From NCBI GenBank assembly GCA_002435335.1, contig DJMI01000091.1:12515-43281 (forward strand): DNA of 30,767 nt, read 5' to 3'. The position numbers and the translations under genes are program-made. Every line of letters starts with the position of its first letter. The first letter of the stretch is position 1. A model generated the notes under the pieces. The model was not told the DNA's origin. It did not search any database and saw only the letters and a program-made list of their open reading frames with translations. Below, one piece after another: positions 14,657 to 23,225 of the stretch. The DNA comes from Nitrosomonas sp. UBA6494. Its GTDB lineage: Bacteria > Pseudomonadota > Gammaproteobacteria > Burkholderiales > Nitrosomonadaceae.

Positions 14657-15115
14657 TCAATTCTCTCGGGATGGAAACGAATTTCGCTGTGAGGCATTCA
14701 ATGCAAATTCATCCTGCAATTTCTGTTCATGCTTCACCTGATTTTGATTCTCCTGTGTTTGTTGACGTTGTACCAATGTCGCATAAGACTTCAGTTTACG
14801 TTGACAAACCAAGAAATCTTCAGCGCCGACAGATCGCTTCTGTTGTGCATACAAAACAACCTGGCGTTGTTCTGCAATGGCTGCATCCAATTTATTCATG
14901 AAAGCCATGAAATTAGTCCATTCGACATGTCCGGCTCCATTTTCAGTTGCAGCCTGGAAATGCGCCTGATAACTATGTCGATATTGCAACAACAAATTGA
15001 GTTTTTTCTCCGCTTCTTGTTGATGATGACTTAATCGACCCAATTCTTTCGCGGCCGCATCCTCTCGCCGCTGCGCCAAATTCAACAGGATTTTCAATGA
15101 TGATGGTTTAGCCAC
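14657..15115 (-). CDS. fliJ: Flagellar export chaperone/stalk protein FliJ
   Basis: Coiled-coil protein that sits in the FliI ring and links the ATPase to FlhA. The 152 residues match the family (about 147) and form a Gln/Glu/Lys-rich helical hairpin; the N-terminus SLKILLNLAQRREDAAAKELG is typical. The start codon is GTG at 15113-15115, with GAGAG about 7 nt upstream; no nearby in-frame ATG competes. It lies 14 bp after fliI. Confidence 0.92.
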   Translation of the reverse strand: MAKPSSLKILLNLAQRREDAAAKELGRLSHHQQEAEKKLNLLLQYRHSYQAHFQAATENGAGHVEWTNFMAFMNKLDAAIAEQRQVVLYAQQKRSVGAEDFLVCQRKLKSYATLVQRQQTQENQNQVKHEQKLQDEFALNASQRNSFPSREN

Positions 15116-15129
15116 AACAATTCTCTCGC

Positions 15130-16545
15130 TTAACGAATCGCATCATTAGCGAACAATCTATCCAATTTCTCGATACTGCCGGCAAAATCTTCATGTTGCG
15201 ACATATTTTGTTTAAGAAATTTTTCAAACGCCGGATAAAGTTTAATCGCGCGATCCAACTCCGGATCGGCACCAGCAACATAAGCCCCCACACTGATCAA
15301 ATCATGGCTACGCTGATAGCGTGAATACAAGCTCTTAAATTGCCTTGCCTTGTCAACATGCTGCGGCGGCACGATACTGGTCATAATTCGGCTGATTGAA
15401 GCTTCGATATCGATCGCTGGGTAGTGACCGGATTCGGCCAATCGGCGTGACAAAACGATATGTCCATCCAAAATGGCACGCGCACTATCGGCAATCGGAT
15501 CGTTTTGATCATCCCCTTCGGCTAGAACCGTATAAAAAGCAGTGATAGATCCATTCTTTTGATTACCGTTACCGGCACGCTCAACCAATTGCGGCAACTT
15601 GGCAAATACCGACGGCGGATAACCTTTGGTTGCCGGCGGCTCGCCGATAGCCAAAGAAATTTCGCGCTGCGCCATCGCATAACGTGTTAGCGAATCCATT
15701 ATCAGCAACACATGCTTGCCCGAATCACGAAAATACTCTGCAATCGCTGTTGCGTACGCCGCACCTTGAAGACGCAGCAATGGCGAAGTATCTGCAGGAG
15801 CAGCCACTACTACAGAACGCGCCAACCCTTCTTCACCAAGGATATTTTCTATAAACTCTTTGACCTCGCGCCCTCGTTCGCCAATAAGCCCGACGACGAT
15901 CACATCCGCCGTGGTATAGCGCGCCATCATCCCAAGCAACACGCTTTTACCCACGCCGCTGCCCGCAAACAATCCCATGCGCTGTCCTCTGCCGACGGTA
16001 AGCAGCGTATTGATCGCCCGAACACCGACATCGAGCGGTTCGCTGACAGGAATTCGTTCCAACGGATTATAGGGGCGACTGTACAACGGCACACTGTGCT
16101 GCACATAAGTAGGGCCTAAACGATCCAGCGGTTCACCCAAACCATTCAACACCCGCCCCAGCAATTCAGGGCCAACCGGAATATGCTTGGCACGATCGGC
16201 GGCACGTCTTCGAGGGTGCTTGTAATTACCTAAGCGCGGCGGGTCTGTGGTAACTTCTGTGGGAATCACCTTTGCTCCCGGCGATAATCCGTAAACATCG
16301 CTGGAAGGCATTAAAAACAGGCGCTCTCCAGCAAAACCTACCACTTCTGCTGATACACTGATACCATTCGACAGAAAAATGGTGCAACTGCTGCCGACAG
16401 CCAACCGTAAGCCTACCGCCTCCATAACCAAGCCGGAAACACGAGTGATCGTTCCACTGATTGAAAAGGAAGGTGCGGGTGCAACGACTTGCTTACAGTT
16501 TTTCAATAACCCGTCCCATTGCTCAAAACGTGTCACGTTATTCAT
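15130..16545 (-). CDS. fliI: Flagellum-specific export ATPase FliI
   Basis: Hexameric ATPase of the export apparatus. With the ATG at 16543-16545 it has 471 residues, overlaps fliH by 8 bp and has GAGAG just upstream; the open frame continues to 16626 only inside fliH. Walker A is AGSGVGKS (194-201), Walker B VLLIMD (279-284), and the ATPase signature DSLTRYAMAQREISLA follows. A basic stretch near residues 102-120 (PPRLGNYKHPRRRAADRAKH) is longer than in enteric FliI. Confidence 0.96.
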   Translation of the reverse strand: MNNVTRFEQWDGLLKNCKQVVAPAPSFSISGTITRVSGLVMEAVGLRLAVGSSCTIFLSNGISVSAEVVGFAGERLFLMPSSDVYGLSPGAKVIPTEVTTDPPRLGNYKHPRRRAADRAKHIPVGPELLGRVLNGLGEPLDRLGPTYVQHSVPLYSRPYNPLERIPVSEPLDVGVRAINTLLTVGRGQRMGLFAGSGVGKSVLLGMMARYTTADVIVVGLIGERGREVKEFIENILGEEGLARSVVVAAPADTSPLLRLQGAAYATAIAEYFRDSGKHVLLIMDSLTRYAMAQREISLAIGEPPATKGYPPSVFAKLPQLVERAGNGNQKNGSITAFYTVLAEGDDQNDPIADSARAILDGHIVLSRRLAESGHYPAIDIEASISRIMTSIVPPQHVDKARQFKSLYSRYQRSHDLISVGAYVAGADPELDRAIKLYPAFEKFLKQNMSQHEDFAGSIEKLDRLFANDAIR

Positions 16546-17305
16546 TTCTCTCAAGCCAATCATCTTGCTGACCAAGTGCAGACAATATCTTTTGCCAACG
16601 CACATTAAGGTCGCCGTTAATTTCACATCCGTTGGCTTCTATCCGGCATCCACCTCTGGTCAACTGTTCATCTTCACGAATGCTCCAATTTTCCTGCGCA
16701 ATCTGCTCACTTAAATGCATCGATACCAGTTTTGCATCGTCCGGATGCAAATAAAGACGAGGATGCTGCATCGCATTCGGCAAGTGGCGAATCGCTTCTT
16801 GCACAATGGGAACGATTAATTCGGGTTTCAGTTTTAATGCTTGTGTGACAATTTTTTTAGCTAATGCCAGTGCCAACTCCAGTAATTGATCCGCCATCTG
16901 TTGGTCTACCGTGCACAAATCCTGTTCCAAATGAGCAACTAAAGTTTGCACTCGGATCACTTCGGCTTTAACCTCTACTTCAGCTGCTGCACGACCATCC
17001 GCATAGCCTGCTGTTTGACCTTCTTGATAACCAGCGGCGTAGCCTTCCTCCCTGGCGCTCTGTAAGACAGCGGCCACTTCTTCTTCAGTTGGCATGACGA
17101 TAGGTGGATCTTCTTGCACCTGGACGGAAGTATCCGCATTGGCTGTTATATTTTGATCTGCAGCAGGAAGTTCCGAATCTTGCTGCGTTGTTGTACCGTG
17201 TGGATCATTAGTTTCATCGAAATCTTCTAGTTCATCGAAAGACTTCATTTCCCAGCGTTGATAGGCTGGTGAATGATCTTTGGCTGCAAAATTTTTTTTA
17301 CCCAT
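16538..17305 (-). CDS. fliH: Flagellar assembly protein FliH
   Basis: Peripheral-stalk-like regulator of FliI that also binds FliN. The 255 residues have the typical N-terminus with YQRWEMKSFDE, an acidic linker, and a run of five glycines exactly four apart (G88, G92, G96, G100, G104), the GxxxG helix characteristic of FliH. The C-terminal domain is V-ATPase subunit E-like. ATG at 17303-17305 with AGAGG 6 nt upstream, 44 bp after fliG. Confidence 0.94.
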   Translation of the reverse strand: MGKKNFAAKDHSPAYQRWEMKSFDELEDFDETNDPHGTTTQQDSELPAADQNITANADTSVQVQEDPPIVMPTEEEVAAVLQSAREEGYAAGYQEGQTAGYADGRAAAEVEVKAEVIRVQTLVAHLEQDLCTVDQQMADQLLELALALAKKIVTQALKLKPELIVPIVQEAIRHLPNAMQHPRLYLHPDDAKLVSMHLSEQIAQENWSIREDEQLTRGGCRIEANGCEINGDLNVRWQKILSALGQQDDWLERNE

Positions 17306-17349
17306 GTAAAACCTCTAGGTCGACGACGATATCATTCGATCCGCTGTCA

Positions 17350-18345
17350 TTAAATAAAACCATCGTCGCCTTTGCCACCCATTACAATCTGACCGTCGTC
17401 CGCCAATTGGCGCACAATTTTAAGAATTTCCTTCTGTTCGGCCTCAACTTCGGATAGGCGTACCGGTCCCTTGCTTTCAAGATCTTCACGCAATGCTTCG
17501 GCCGCACGTTGCGACATATTTTTGAAGATTTTCTTGCGCAAATCCTCTTGCGCTCCTTTCAGTGCGATAATTAATGACTCTGATTGCACTTCCCTGAGTA
17601 ATAACTGGATACCGTGATCTTCAATGTCGATCAAGTTGTCAAATACAAACATCTCATCCATGATTTTCTGTGCCAATTCTTCATCGTATTGCTTGATATT
17701 TTCAATGACACTAGTTTCTTGAGCTGATGAAACGTAATTAAGAATCTCTGCGGCCGTACGTACACCCCCCAGAGCTGCTTTGCGAATGGTATTACTACCC
17801 GACAGCAATTTTGTTAATACCTCGTTGAGTTCACGTAATGCATCCGGCTGGATGCTATCCAGCGTAGCAATACGCAATAAGGTATCGTTACGCAACCGTT
17901 CCGTAAAAAAACCCAGGATTTCACTGGCCTGATCACGTTCAAGATGTACCAGAATCGACGCAATGATTTGTGGGTGCTCATTTTTGATCAACTCAGCCAC
18001 CGATGCAGCATCCAACCATTTTAAGCCTTCGATGCCACTGGTATCACCGCCCTGCAAAATACGCTCCACCAAATTGGCCGCCTTCTCGTCGCCTAGCGCA
18101 CTGGTAAAAACTTTGCGGATATAATCTGCAGAATCTTGCCCAAGGGCTGTTCTTCCCTTGGTTGCCTCATAAAATTCTGCAACGATTCCTTCAATTTCAG
18201 CACGCGTAATATCTTGAATACTCGACATGGTCTCACCCAATTTTTGCACCTCTTTGGGTCCCAGCAACTTCACCACAGAAGCTGCCTCTTGTTCCCCTAA
18301 GGCCATGAGTAGAATCGCACTCTTTCGGTATCCATCATCAGCCAT
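17350..18345 (-). CDS. fliG: Flagellar motor switch protein FliG
   Basis: Rotor protein that binds FliF at its N-terminus and generates torque with MotA at its C-terminus. The 331 residues are standard. EHPQ (123-126), the conserved FliM-binding motif of the middle domain, is intact, and the charged C-terminal torque helix region (ALKGAQEDLRKKIFKNM) is present. The start is 1 bp after the fliF stop (TGA-G-ATG), so translation is probably coupled. Confidence 0.97.
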   Translation of the reverse strand: MADDGYRKSAILLMALGEQEAASVVKLLGPKEVQKLGETMSSIQDITRAEIEGIVAEFYEATKGRTALGQDSADYIRKVFTSALGDEKAANLVERILQGGDTSGIEGLKWLDAASVAELIKNEHPQIIASILVHLERDQASEILGFFTERLRNDTLLRIATLDSIQPDALRELNEVLTKLLSGSNTIRKAALGGVRTAAEILNYVSSAQETSVIENIKQYDEELAQKIMDEMFVFDNLIDIEDHGIQLLLREVQSESLIIALKGAQEDLRKKIFKNMSQRAAEALREDLESKGPVRLSEVEAEQKEILKIVRQLADDGQIVMGGKGDDGFI

Positions 18346-18346
18346 C

Positions 18347-20107
18347 TCAAGCCACCCATTGTTTAATTACATTTGCTGCGATTGCAGGCTGTTCCATGAC
18401 TAACTCTCGCACCTTTTTCAAATCTGCTTCGTATTTCGATTTCTGAGCCATTTCCAATGCCGAGGTTTGATCGGGTAATTGCTCCAAAGGAGTTCCATCT
18501 GCTGCAATGGCCGGCATCACAACCGGTTGGCCAGTTACCGGGTCTATCATTGTTCTTAGTTCGGCCACCCCAGCTCCTGACGCAACTCCCGGCAAGGCTG
18601 GTACTGCAGGAGGAGGAGTCAGGCTGCGCAAAAACGGACGTAGAATCTTTAACATAAAAAACAACACAACTCCGATAACCAGCAATTGCTTACCTAGCTC
18701 TTTCACGAACATCAAAATATCCGGATCCTTCCAAATTGGAGCTTCTGCCACTATTTCTACCTGATCGGAAAATAAGCTGTTGGTCACTGCTATAGAATCT
18801 CCGCGCCTTTCGTTATATCCCATAGCCTCTTTAACCAGTCCGTTGATTTCTGCCAATTCCGCATCGGTTAGCTTTTCATATGTCACCGTGCCATCTTCAT
18901 TGATCTTCTTGCGATAATTGATGACTACAGCCGCAGTCAGTCGTTTGACATTGGCAGTGGACTGATGCGTATGCTGCACGGTTTTATCCACTTCGTAATT
19001 CGTAGTCGATTCCGTTTTCTTTTCTGTAGGAAGCGGCGGCGGTGTTTTCTCGCCTTCTTCACCTTCCTCGCCTTTTTTATTCGGAATTTCTATTGGTGCC
19101 ACGGCGGGTTCTGGCGGACGATTGGTCAGTGCACCGGGAATTCCACCATCCAACTTAGAACCTGTGGACATGGATTCGCTCGTCTGCTGACTGCGGATCG
19201 ATGCACCTTCTTTATCGGTATTGTTGGGCCGATAGATTTCTTCGGCTCGTTCGATCTTAGAAAAATCAATGTCCGCAGTCACTTGAGCGCGTACATTTGC
19301 TGCACCGGTTATGGGTGCAAGAATCGCTTCGATACGCCGGATATAATTTTCTTCAACTTCCTGGATAAATTCCAATTGTTTGGCATCAAAACGGGGATCT
19401 TCCTTCTTTTCGAGTTGTCCACTCAACAAATTACCGTTCTGATCCACTACTGTTACATTCTTTGTGGGCAGATTCGGTACGCTGCTTGCCATCAAATGCA
19501 CGATTGCATTGACTTGATCGATACCTAAAACACGGCCCGAGTACAAATTAAGCAATACTGAAACACTGGGTTGTTGCCTCTCTCGCGAAAAAACTGTCTG
19601 CTTTGCTATCGCCAAATGCACGCGCGCACTTTGTACCGCTGAAAGCGTTTGAATTGATCGTGCTAATTCCCCTTCCAGCGCACGTTGATAGTTGACTTGC
19701 TCCAGAAACTGACTGGAACCGAATTTCTGGTTTTCCAGTATTTCAAATCCCGTCAACCCTCCCTTCGGCAATCCTTGACCGGCCAATTTCAAGCGCACTT
19801 CATGAACATGCTTCTCGGAAACCAGAATGGTTCCGCCATTACCGGAAAATTTATAAGGCACATTCATTTGTTGCAATGCACTCACAACAGCAGCGCCATC
19901 CTGATCCGCAAGATTACTATAGAGCACTCGATAATCAGGCGTCTGTGCCCACATCAAACCACCGACCAACAAAGCAATAACAGCGGCCGCAGATAAAATC
20001 AAACCAAGTTTCTTTTGGTTTGGAAGTTGATTTAACTGCTCACGCCAATAAGGCACCGCTGGCGTTGTTGCTGCGGTTTGTCCGGATTCACTGGGTATTG
20101 TTGCCAC
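18347..20107 (-). CDS. fliF: Flagellar MS-ring protein FliF
   Basis: Forms the MS ring in the inner membrane. Of 586 residues, transmembrane helix 1 spans about 34-53 and helix 2 about 472-488; between them lie the ring-building motifs, including YQRALEGELARSIQTL and FSRERQQPSVSVLL. The C-terminal tail that binds FliG ends AANVIKQWV. A Glu/Lys/Pro-rich linker (GEEGEEGEKTPPPLP) accounts for the length above the usual 550-570. The start is GTG at 20105-20107, 8 nt after AGGAG; the frame is closed by a TAA two codons upstream, so no earlier start exists. First gene of the fliFGHIJ run, divergent from the sensor kinase gene. Confidence 0.96.
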   Translation of the reverse strand: MATIPSESGQTAATTPAVPYWREQLNQLPNQKKLGLILSAAAVIALLVGGLMWAQTPDYRVLYSNLADQDGAAVVSALQQMNVPYKFSGNGGTILVSEKHVHEVRLKLAGQGLPKGGLTGFEILENQKFGSSQFLEQVNYQRALEGELARSIQTLSAVQSARVHLAIAKQTVFSRERQQPSVSVLLNLYSGRVLGIDQVNAIVHLMASSVPNLPTKNVTVVDQNGNLLSGQLEKKEDPRFDAKQLEFIQEVEENYIRRIEAILAPITGAANVRAQVTADIDFSKIERAEEIYRPNNTDKEGASIRSQQTSESMSTGSKLDGGIPGALTNRPPEPAVAPIEIPNKKGEEGEEGEKTPPPLPTEKKTESTTNYEVDKTVQHTHQSTANVKRLTAAVVINYRKKINEDGTVTYEKLTDAELAEINGLVKEAMGYNERRGDSIAVTNSLFSDQVEIVAEAPIWKDPDILMFVKELGKQLLVIGVVLFFMLKILRPFLRSLTPPPAVPALPGVASGAGVAELRTMIDPVTGQPVVMPAIAADGTPLEQLPDQTSALEMAQKSKYEADLKKVRELVMEQPAIAANVIKQWVA

Positions 20108-20206
20108 GCATTATTCTCCTGCTGAATTCTGATCCTCTAAATCACCCTTTATTGCAAATGAGGTATTTTTTGCTTTGACGATTATCGATAAATTTAGGAA
20201 ATCCGA

Positions 20207-21499
20207 ATGCTCAAAAAGAATAGGTTTGCCCGTCTTATTCTTTTCATACCCAATAGGATCATCCAGGTAAGCTTACTGCAAAATCAACAACTGTCATTTA
20301 AGTTTGTGCAAACAGATAAATTCACTAAAATGCAATCTCCACCAGCCACTCCGGAACAGCTTCAGATCGCTTTTGCCGCTTTCAATGAAGCATCCGAACA
20401 GCTTGCCGGCGTGTACCAGGAACTGCAAAATCAAGTAGCGCAATTAACCCGTGAATTAGCTTTTGCCAATGGTGAGCTGCATAAGCAACTTATCGCAAAA
20501 GAACATTTGTCAGAGAAACTAGCTCTGCTATTAGATGTATTGCCCGGCGGTGTCGTTGCGCTGGATAAACAAGATCATATCGAACAAATCAATCCAGCTG
20601 CCGCCACGATACTAGGAGAACCGTTGCTCGGCTTGTCTTGGCACCAAGTAATACAAGCTCGCCTTATACCAACCGCGATCATCAACGAATGGCAAATCAC
20701 ATCACCAAAAAACACTACTAATCCGCGCCGCATCCGCATTGAGAGCAGCAAAGCCGATTCGTTCGGCAGGAAAATTTTGTTGATCAATGACATTACAGAA
20801 GCTTATGCTATGCAAGAACAAATCAGACGCAATCAGCGCTTGACGGCAATGGGTGAAATGGCGGCAAATCTTGCCCATCAGTTGCGCACACCGCTATCCA
20901 CCGCATTAATTTATGCTAATCACTTAGGAAACGATGCCTTGACCGCTTCGGATCGTCGGAAATTTGCGGCCAAAACCATCGAGCGATTACTGCATCTGGA
21001 GCAATTAACCAAAGACATGCTTCGATTTGTCAAAGGCGAAACGATACAACTGGAAAGCGTATCAGTTACCGATTTATTTAAGCAATTGCAACAAGTTCTC
21101 GAACCGCAGATGACACAATTCGGTTTGAAATTCATCGTGCAAGATCATAGCAATGCAGCCCATATGACCGTTGATCGTCAAGCATTGTGCGGCGCATTGA
21201 TCAACCTGCTGGAAAACGCAATGCAAGCCTCCGCTCCCAGCGAACACATTACGCTAACCAGTCGTGTGGAACAATCATCTATCGTCATCAGCATACGAGA
21301 CGAGGGACCAGGCATTGATCCTATCCTACAAGAACGATTGTTCGAACCGTTTTTTACCACGCGCTCGGAAGGAACCGGATTAGGCTTAGCGATCGCTCGT
21401 AGCGTTATCCAGTCAATGAGGGGCAGCATACAAATCCACTCGTCACCGGGAAACGGCAGCGAATTTGTCGTGCACTTACCCGGCAGTAAAGGAGAATAA
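20207..21499 (+). CDS. fleS: Flagellar sensor histidine kinase (FleS/FlrB-like)
   Basis: Soluble PAS-containing histidine kinase, no clear transmembrane pair. Seen: a PAS-like segment about 105-195 (LLDVLPGGVVALDKQDHIEQINPAA), H-box ANLAHQLRTPLS with the phospho-accepting H224, N-box LINLLENAMQAS, G1 DEGPGID and G2 TGLGLAIA. The following gene is its NtrC-family partner, and the pair next to flagellar genes fits FleSR of Pseudomonas or FlrBC of Vibrio, which control mid-class flagellar operons. The start is uncertain: the ATG at 20207 has AGGAA 6 nt upstream, but conserved sequence begins at a second ATG at 20330 (MQSPPATPEQ), giving 389 residues. Confidence 0.88.
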   Translation: MLKKNRFARLILFIPNRIIQVSLLQNQQLSFKFVQTDKFTKMQSPPATPEQLQIAFAAFNEASEQLAGVYQELQNQVAQLTRELAFANGELHKQLIAKEHLSEKLALLLDVLPGGVVALDKQDHIEQINPAAATILGEPLLGLSWHQVIQARLIPTAIINEWQITSPKNTTNPRRIRIESSKADSFGRKILLINDITEAYAMQEQIRRNQRLTAMGEMAANLAHQLRTPLSTALIYANHLGNDALTASDRRKFAAKTIERLLHLEQLTKDMLRFVKGETIQLESVSVTDLFKQLQQVLEPQMTQFGLKFIVQDHSNAAHMTVDRQALCGALINLLENAMQASAPSEHITLTSRVEQSSIVISIRDEGPGIDPILQERLFEPFFTTRSEGTGLGLAIARSVIQSMRGSIQIHSSPGNGSEFVVHLPGSKGE

Positions 21500-21503
21500 T
21501 CGC

Positions 21504-22817
21504 ATGAAGAAATTACCTATTCTTGTGGTAGAAGACGATCAGGATTTATTGGAAGCCGTTTGCACAACTTTGCAATTGGCTGGCTACCAAACTTACGCTG
21601 CCAGCAACGGCCAGATTGCAATGACATTGTTTCAAGAACATGAACTCGGCATGGTTGTCAGTGACGTACAAATGAAACCCCTCGACGGTTTTTCGTTACT
21701 AAAAAAAATCAAAGCATTCGATCCTGAAATTCCGGTATTGTTGATGACAGCATATGGCGATGTAGAAAAAGCGGTTGCCGCAATGCAAACCGGCGCTTGC
21801 GATTATCTACTCAAACCTTTCGATCCGAATAGCTTGCTTGCACATATTCAGCAATATGGTCGGGAAGATTCCGGTCACGATGATAAAGTAATCGCTAGGG
21901 ATCCTTGCACGCGTTCATTATTGTCGCTGGTAAAGCGAGTCGCACAATCCCCGGCAACGGTATTAATCACCGGCGAAAGCGGATGTGGCAAAGAAGTAAT
22001 TGCGCGTTATATCCATCAACATTCTTCGCGTGCCACTAAACCTTTTGTCGCAATCAATTGCGCCGCAATTCCTGACAATTTGCTGGAAGCTACGTTGTTT
22101 GGTTATGAAAAAGGCGCCTTTACCGGTGCATCGCAAGCGCAACCCGGTAAGTTCGAACAAGCCGAGGGCGGTACGCTGCTACTGGATGAAATTTCAGAAA
22201 TGCCACTGGATCTACAGGCAAAACTATTGCGTGTTTTACAAGAAAGAGAAGTGGAAAGAGTCGGCGGGCATAAAACGATCAAATTGGACATCCGGGTTTT
22301 AGCAACATCCAACCGCGACATACCGGCAATGATTAAGAGTGGACGCTTCCGTGAAGATTTATATTATCGACTGAATGTATTTCCAATTGAAATTCCACCA
22401 CTGCGGGACCGCCCCCTAGACATCGAACCGCTGGCACAGCGCATACTGGCAAACGCAGCCGCGTACTCAGAACGTTCGTCTTTCAACCTGACACCGGCAG
22501 CCATCAGCAAACTGACCGCATACCGTTGGCCTGGTAATGTTCGTGAATTGGAAAATGTAATGCAACGAGCGGTCATTCTAGCTTCCGATAACGTCATTGA
22601 TGCACAAGATATCCAATTGCAGGAAGATGCTGTTGTCGCTGCCGTTGCGATGCCGAATGAAGCAACGTCATCACATGATATTAAATCGCTCGAACGCAAG
22701 CATATACTGGAAACATTGGCATCGGTTAATGGTTCTCGAAAATTGGCCGTTAAAAAACTGGGTATTTCCGAGCGCACCTTGCGATACAAGCTACAACAAT
22801 ATCGCACGAGTAGTTGA
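21504..22817 (+). CDS. fleR: Sigma-54-dependent flagellar response regulator (FleR/FlrC-like)
   Basis: NtrC-family activator of 437 residues. The receiver domain has acidic residues in VVEDDQD, phospho-acceptor D54 (VVSDVQM) and K104. The AAA+ domain has Walker A GESGCGKE (157-164), the sigma-54-contacting GAFTGA loop (204-209) and GGTLLLDEI Walker B. The C-terminal Fis-type helix-turn-helix is in GSRKLAVKKLGISERTLRYKL. The ATG at 21504 is preceded by AAGGAG with 9-nt spacing, so the upstream open frame is not used. It starts 4 bp after the kinase stop. All residues needed to activate RpoN are present. Confidence 0.93.
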   Translation: MKKLPILVVEDDQDLLEAVCTTLQLAGYQTYAASNGQIAMTLFQEHELGMVVSDVQMKPLDGFSLLKKIKAFDPEIPVLLMTAYGDVEKAVAAMQTGACDYLLKPFDPNSLLAHIQQYGREDSGHDDKVIARDPCTRSLLSLVKRVAQSPATVLITGESGCGKEVIARYIHQHSSRATKPFVAINCAAIPDNLLEATLFGYEKGAFTGASQAQPGKFEQAEGGTLLLDEISEMPLDLQAKLLRVLQEREVERVGGHKTIKLDIRVLATSNRDIPAMIKSGRFREDLYYRLNVFPIEIPPLRDRPLDIEPLAQRILANAAAYSERSSFNLTPAAISKLTAYRWPGNVRELENVMQRAVILASDNVIDAQDIQLQEDAVVAAVAMPNEATSSHDIKSLERKHILETLASVNGSRKLAVKKLGISERTLRYKLQQYRTSS

Positions 22818-22886
22818 CCGGGTAACAAAAACATTGATTATTTGAGCTTTTTGCGAGATACTTAACCTATTCGTTGGGAGTAGATC

Positions 22887-23210
22887 ATGGACAAATCAGG
22901 AATTGACAACATTTTACAGCAACTGCAAGCAACGTCCGCGCTGGCTTCCGGTGCAAAGAATGCTCCTGCAACGGATGAAATCGCCAGCGTCGATTTTAAC
23001 GAAAAGCTGAAAGCCGCGATTGATCAAGTCAATAATGCGCAGCAATCAGCCGACAGACTCAGCGAGCATTTTGTCAGCGATCAGCCCGGGGTCGATTTGC
23101 ACGAGGTAATGATTTCGTTACAAAAAGCCAATATTTCTTTTCAATCAATGGTTCAAGTTCGCAACAAGCTGGTTACGGCTTATCAGGAAATCATGAATAT
23201 GCAAGTTTAA
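22887..23210 (+). CDS. fliE: Flagellar hook-basal body complex protein FliE
   Basis: Joins the MS ring to the proximal rod. The 107 residues are standard, and the C-terminus is diagnostic: VDLHEVMISLQKANISFQ...QVRNKLVTAYQEIMNMQV. ATG at 22887 with GGGAG 7 nt upstream. It stands 69 bp after the activator gene and 15 bp before the convergent ABC-F stop. I found no sigma-54 site in the 69-bp gap, so it may be co-transcribed with the two-component genes. Confidence 0.96.
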   Translation: MDKSGIDNILQQLQATSALASGAKNAPATDEIASVDFNEKLKAAIDQVNNAQQSADRLSEHFVSDQPGVDLHEVMISLQKANISFQSMVQVRNKLVTAYQEIMNMQV

Positions 23211-23225
23211 CAGGCTTGCAAAACA

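Noticed and set aside
16546..16626. N-terminal extension of FliI
   Set aside because: It lies wholly inside fliH and encodes no conserved FliI sequence; the ATG at 16545 with its GAGAG site gives a normal length.
20155..20176. Possible sigma-54 site upstream of the sensor kinase gene (AGGTATTTTTTGC)
   Set aside because: The GG and GC are too close together and the -24 element otherwise does not match.
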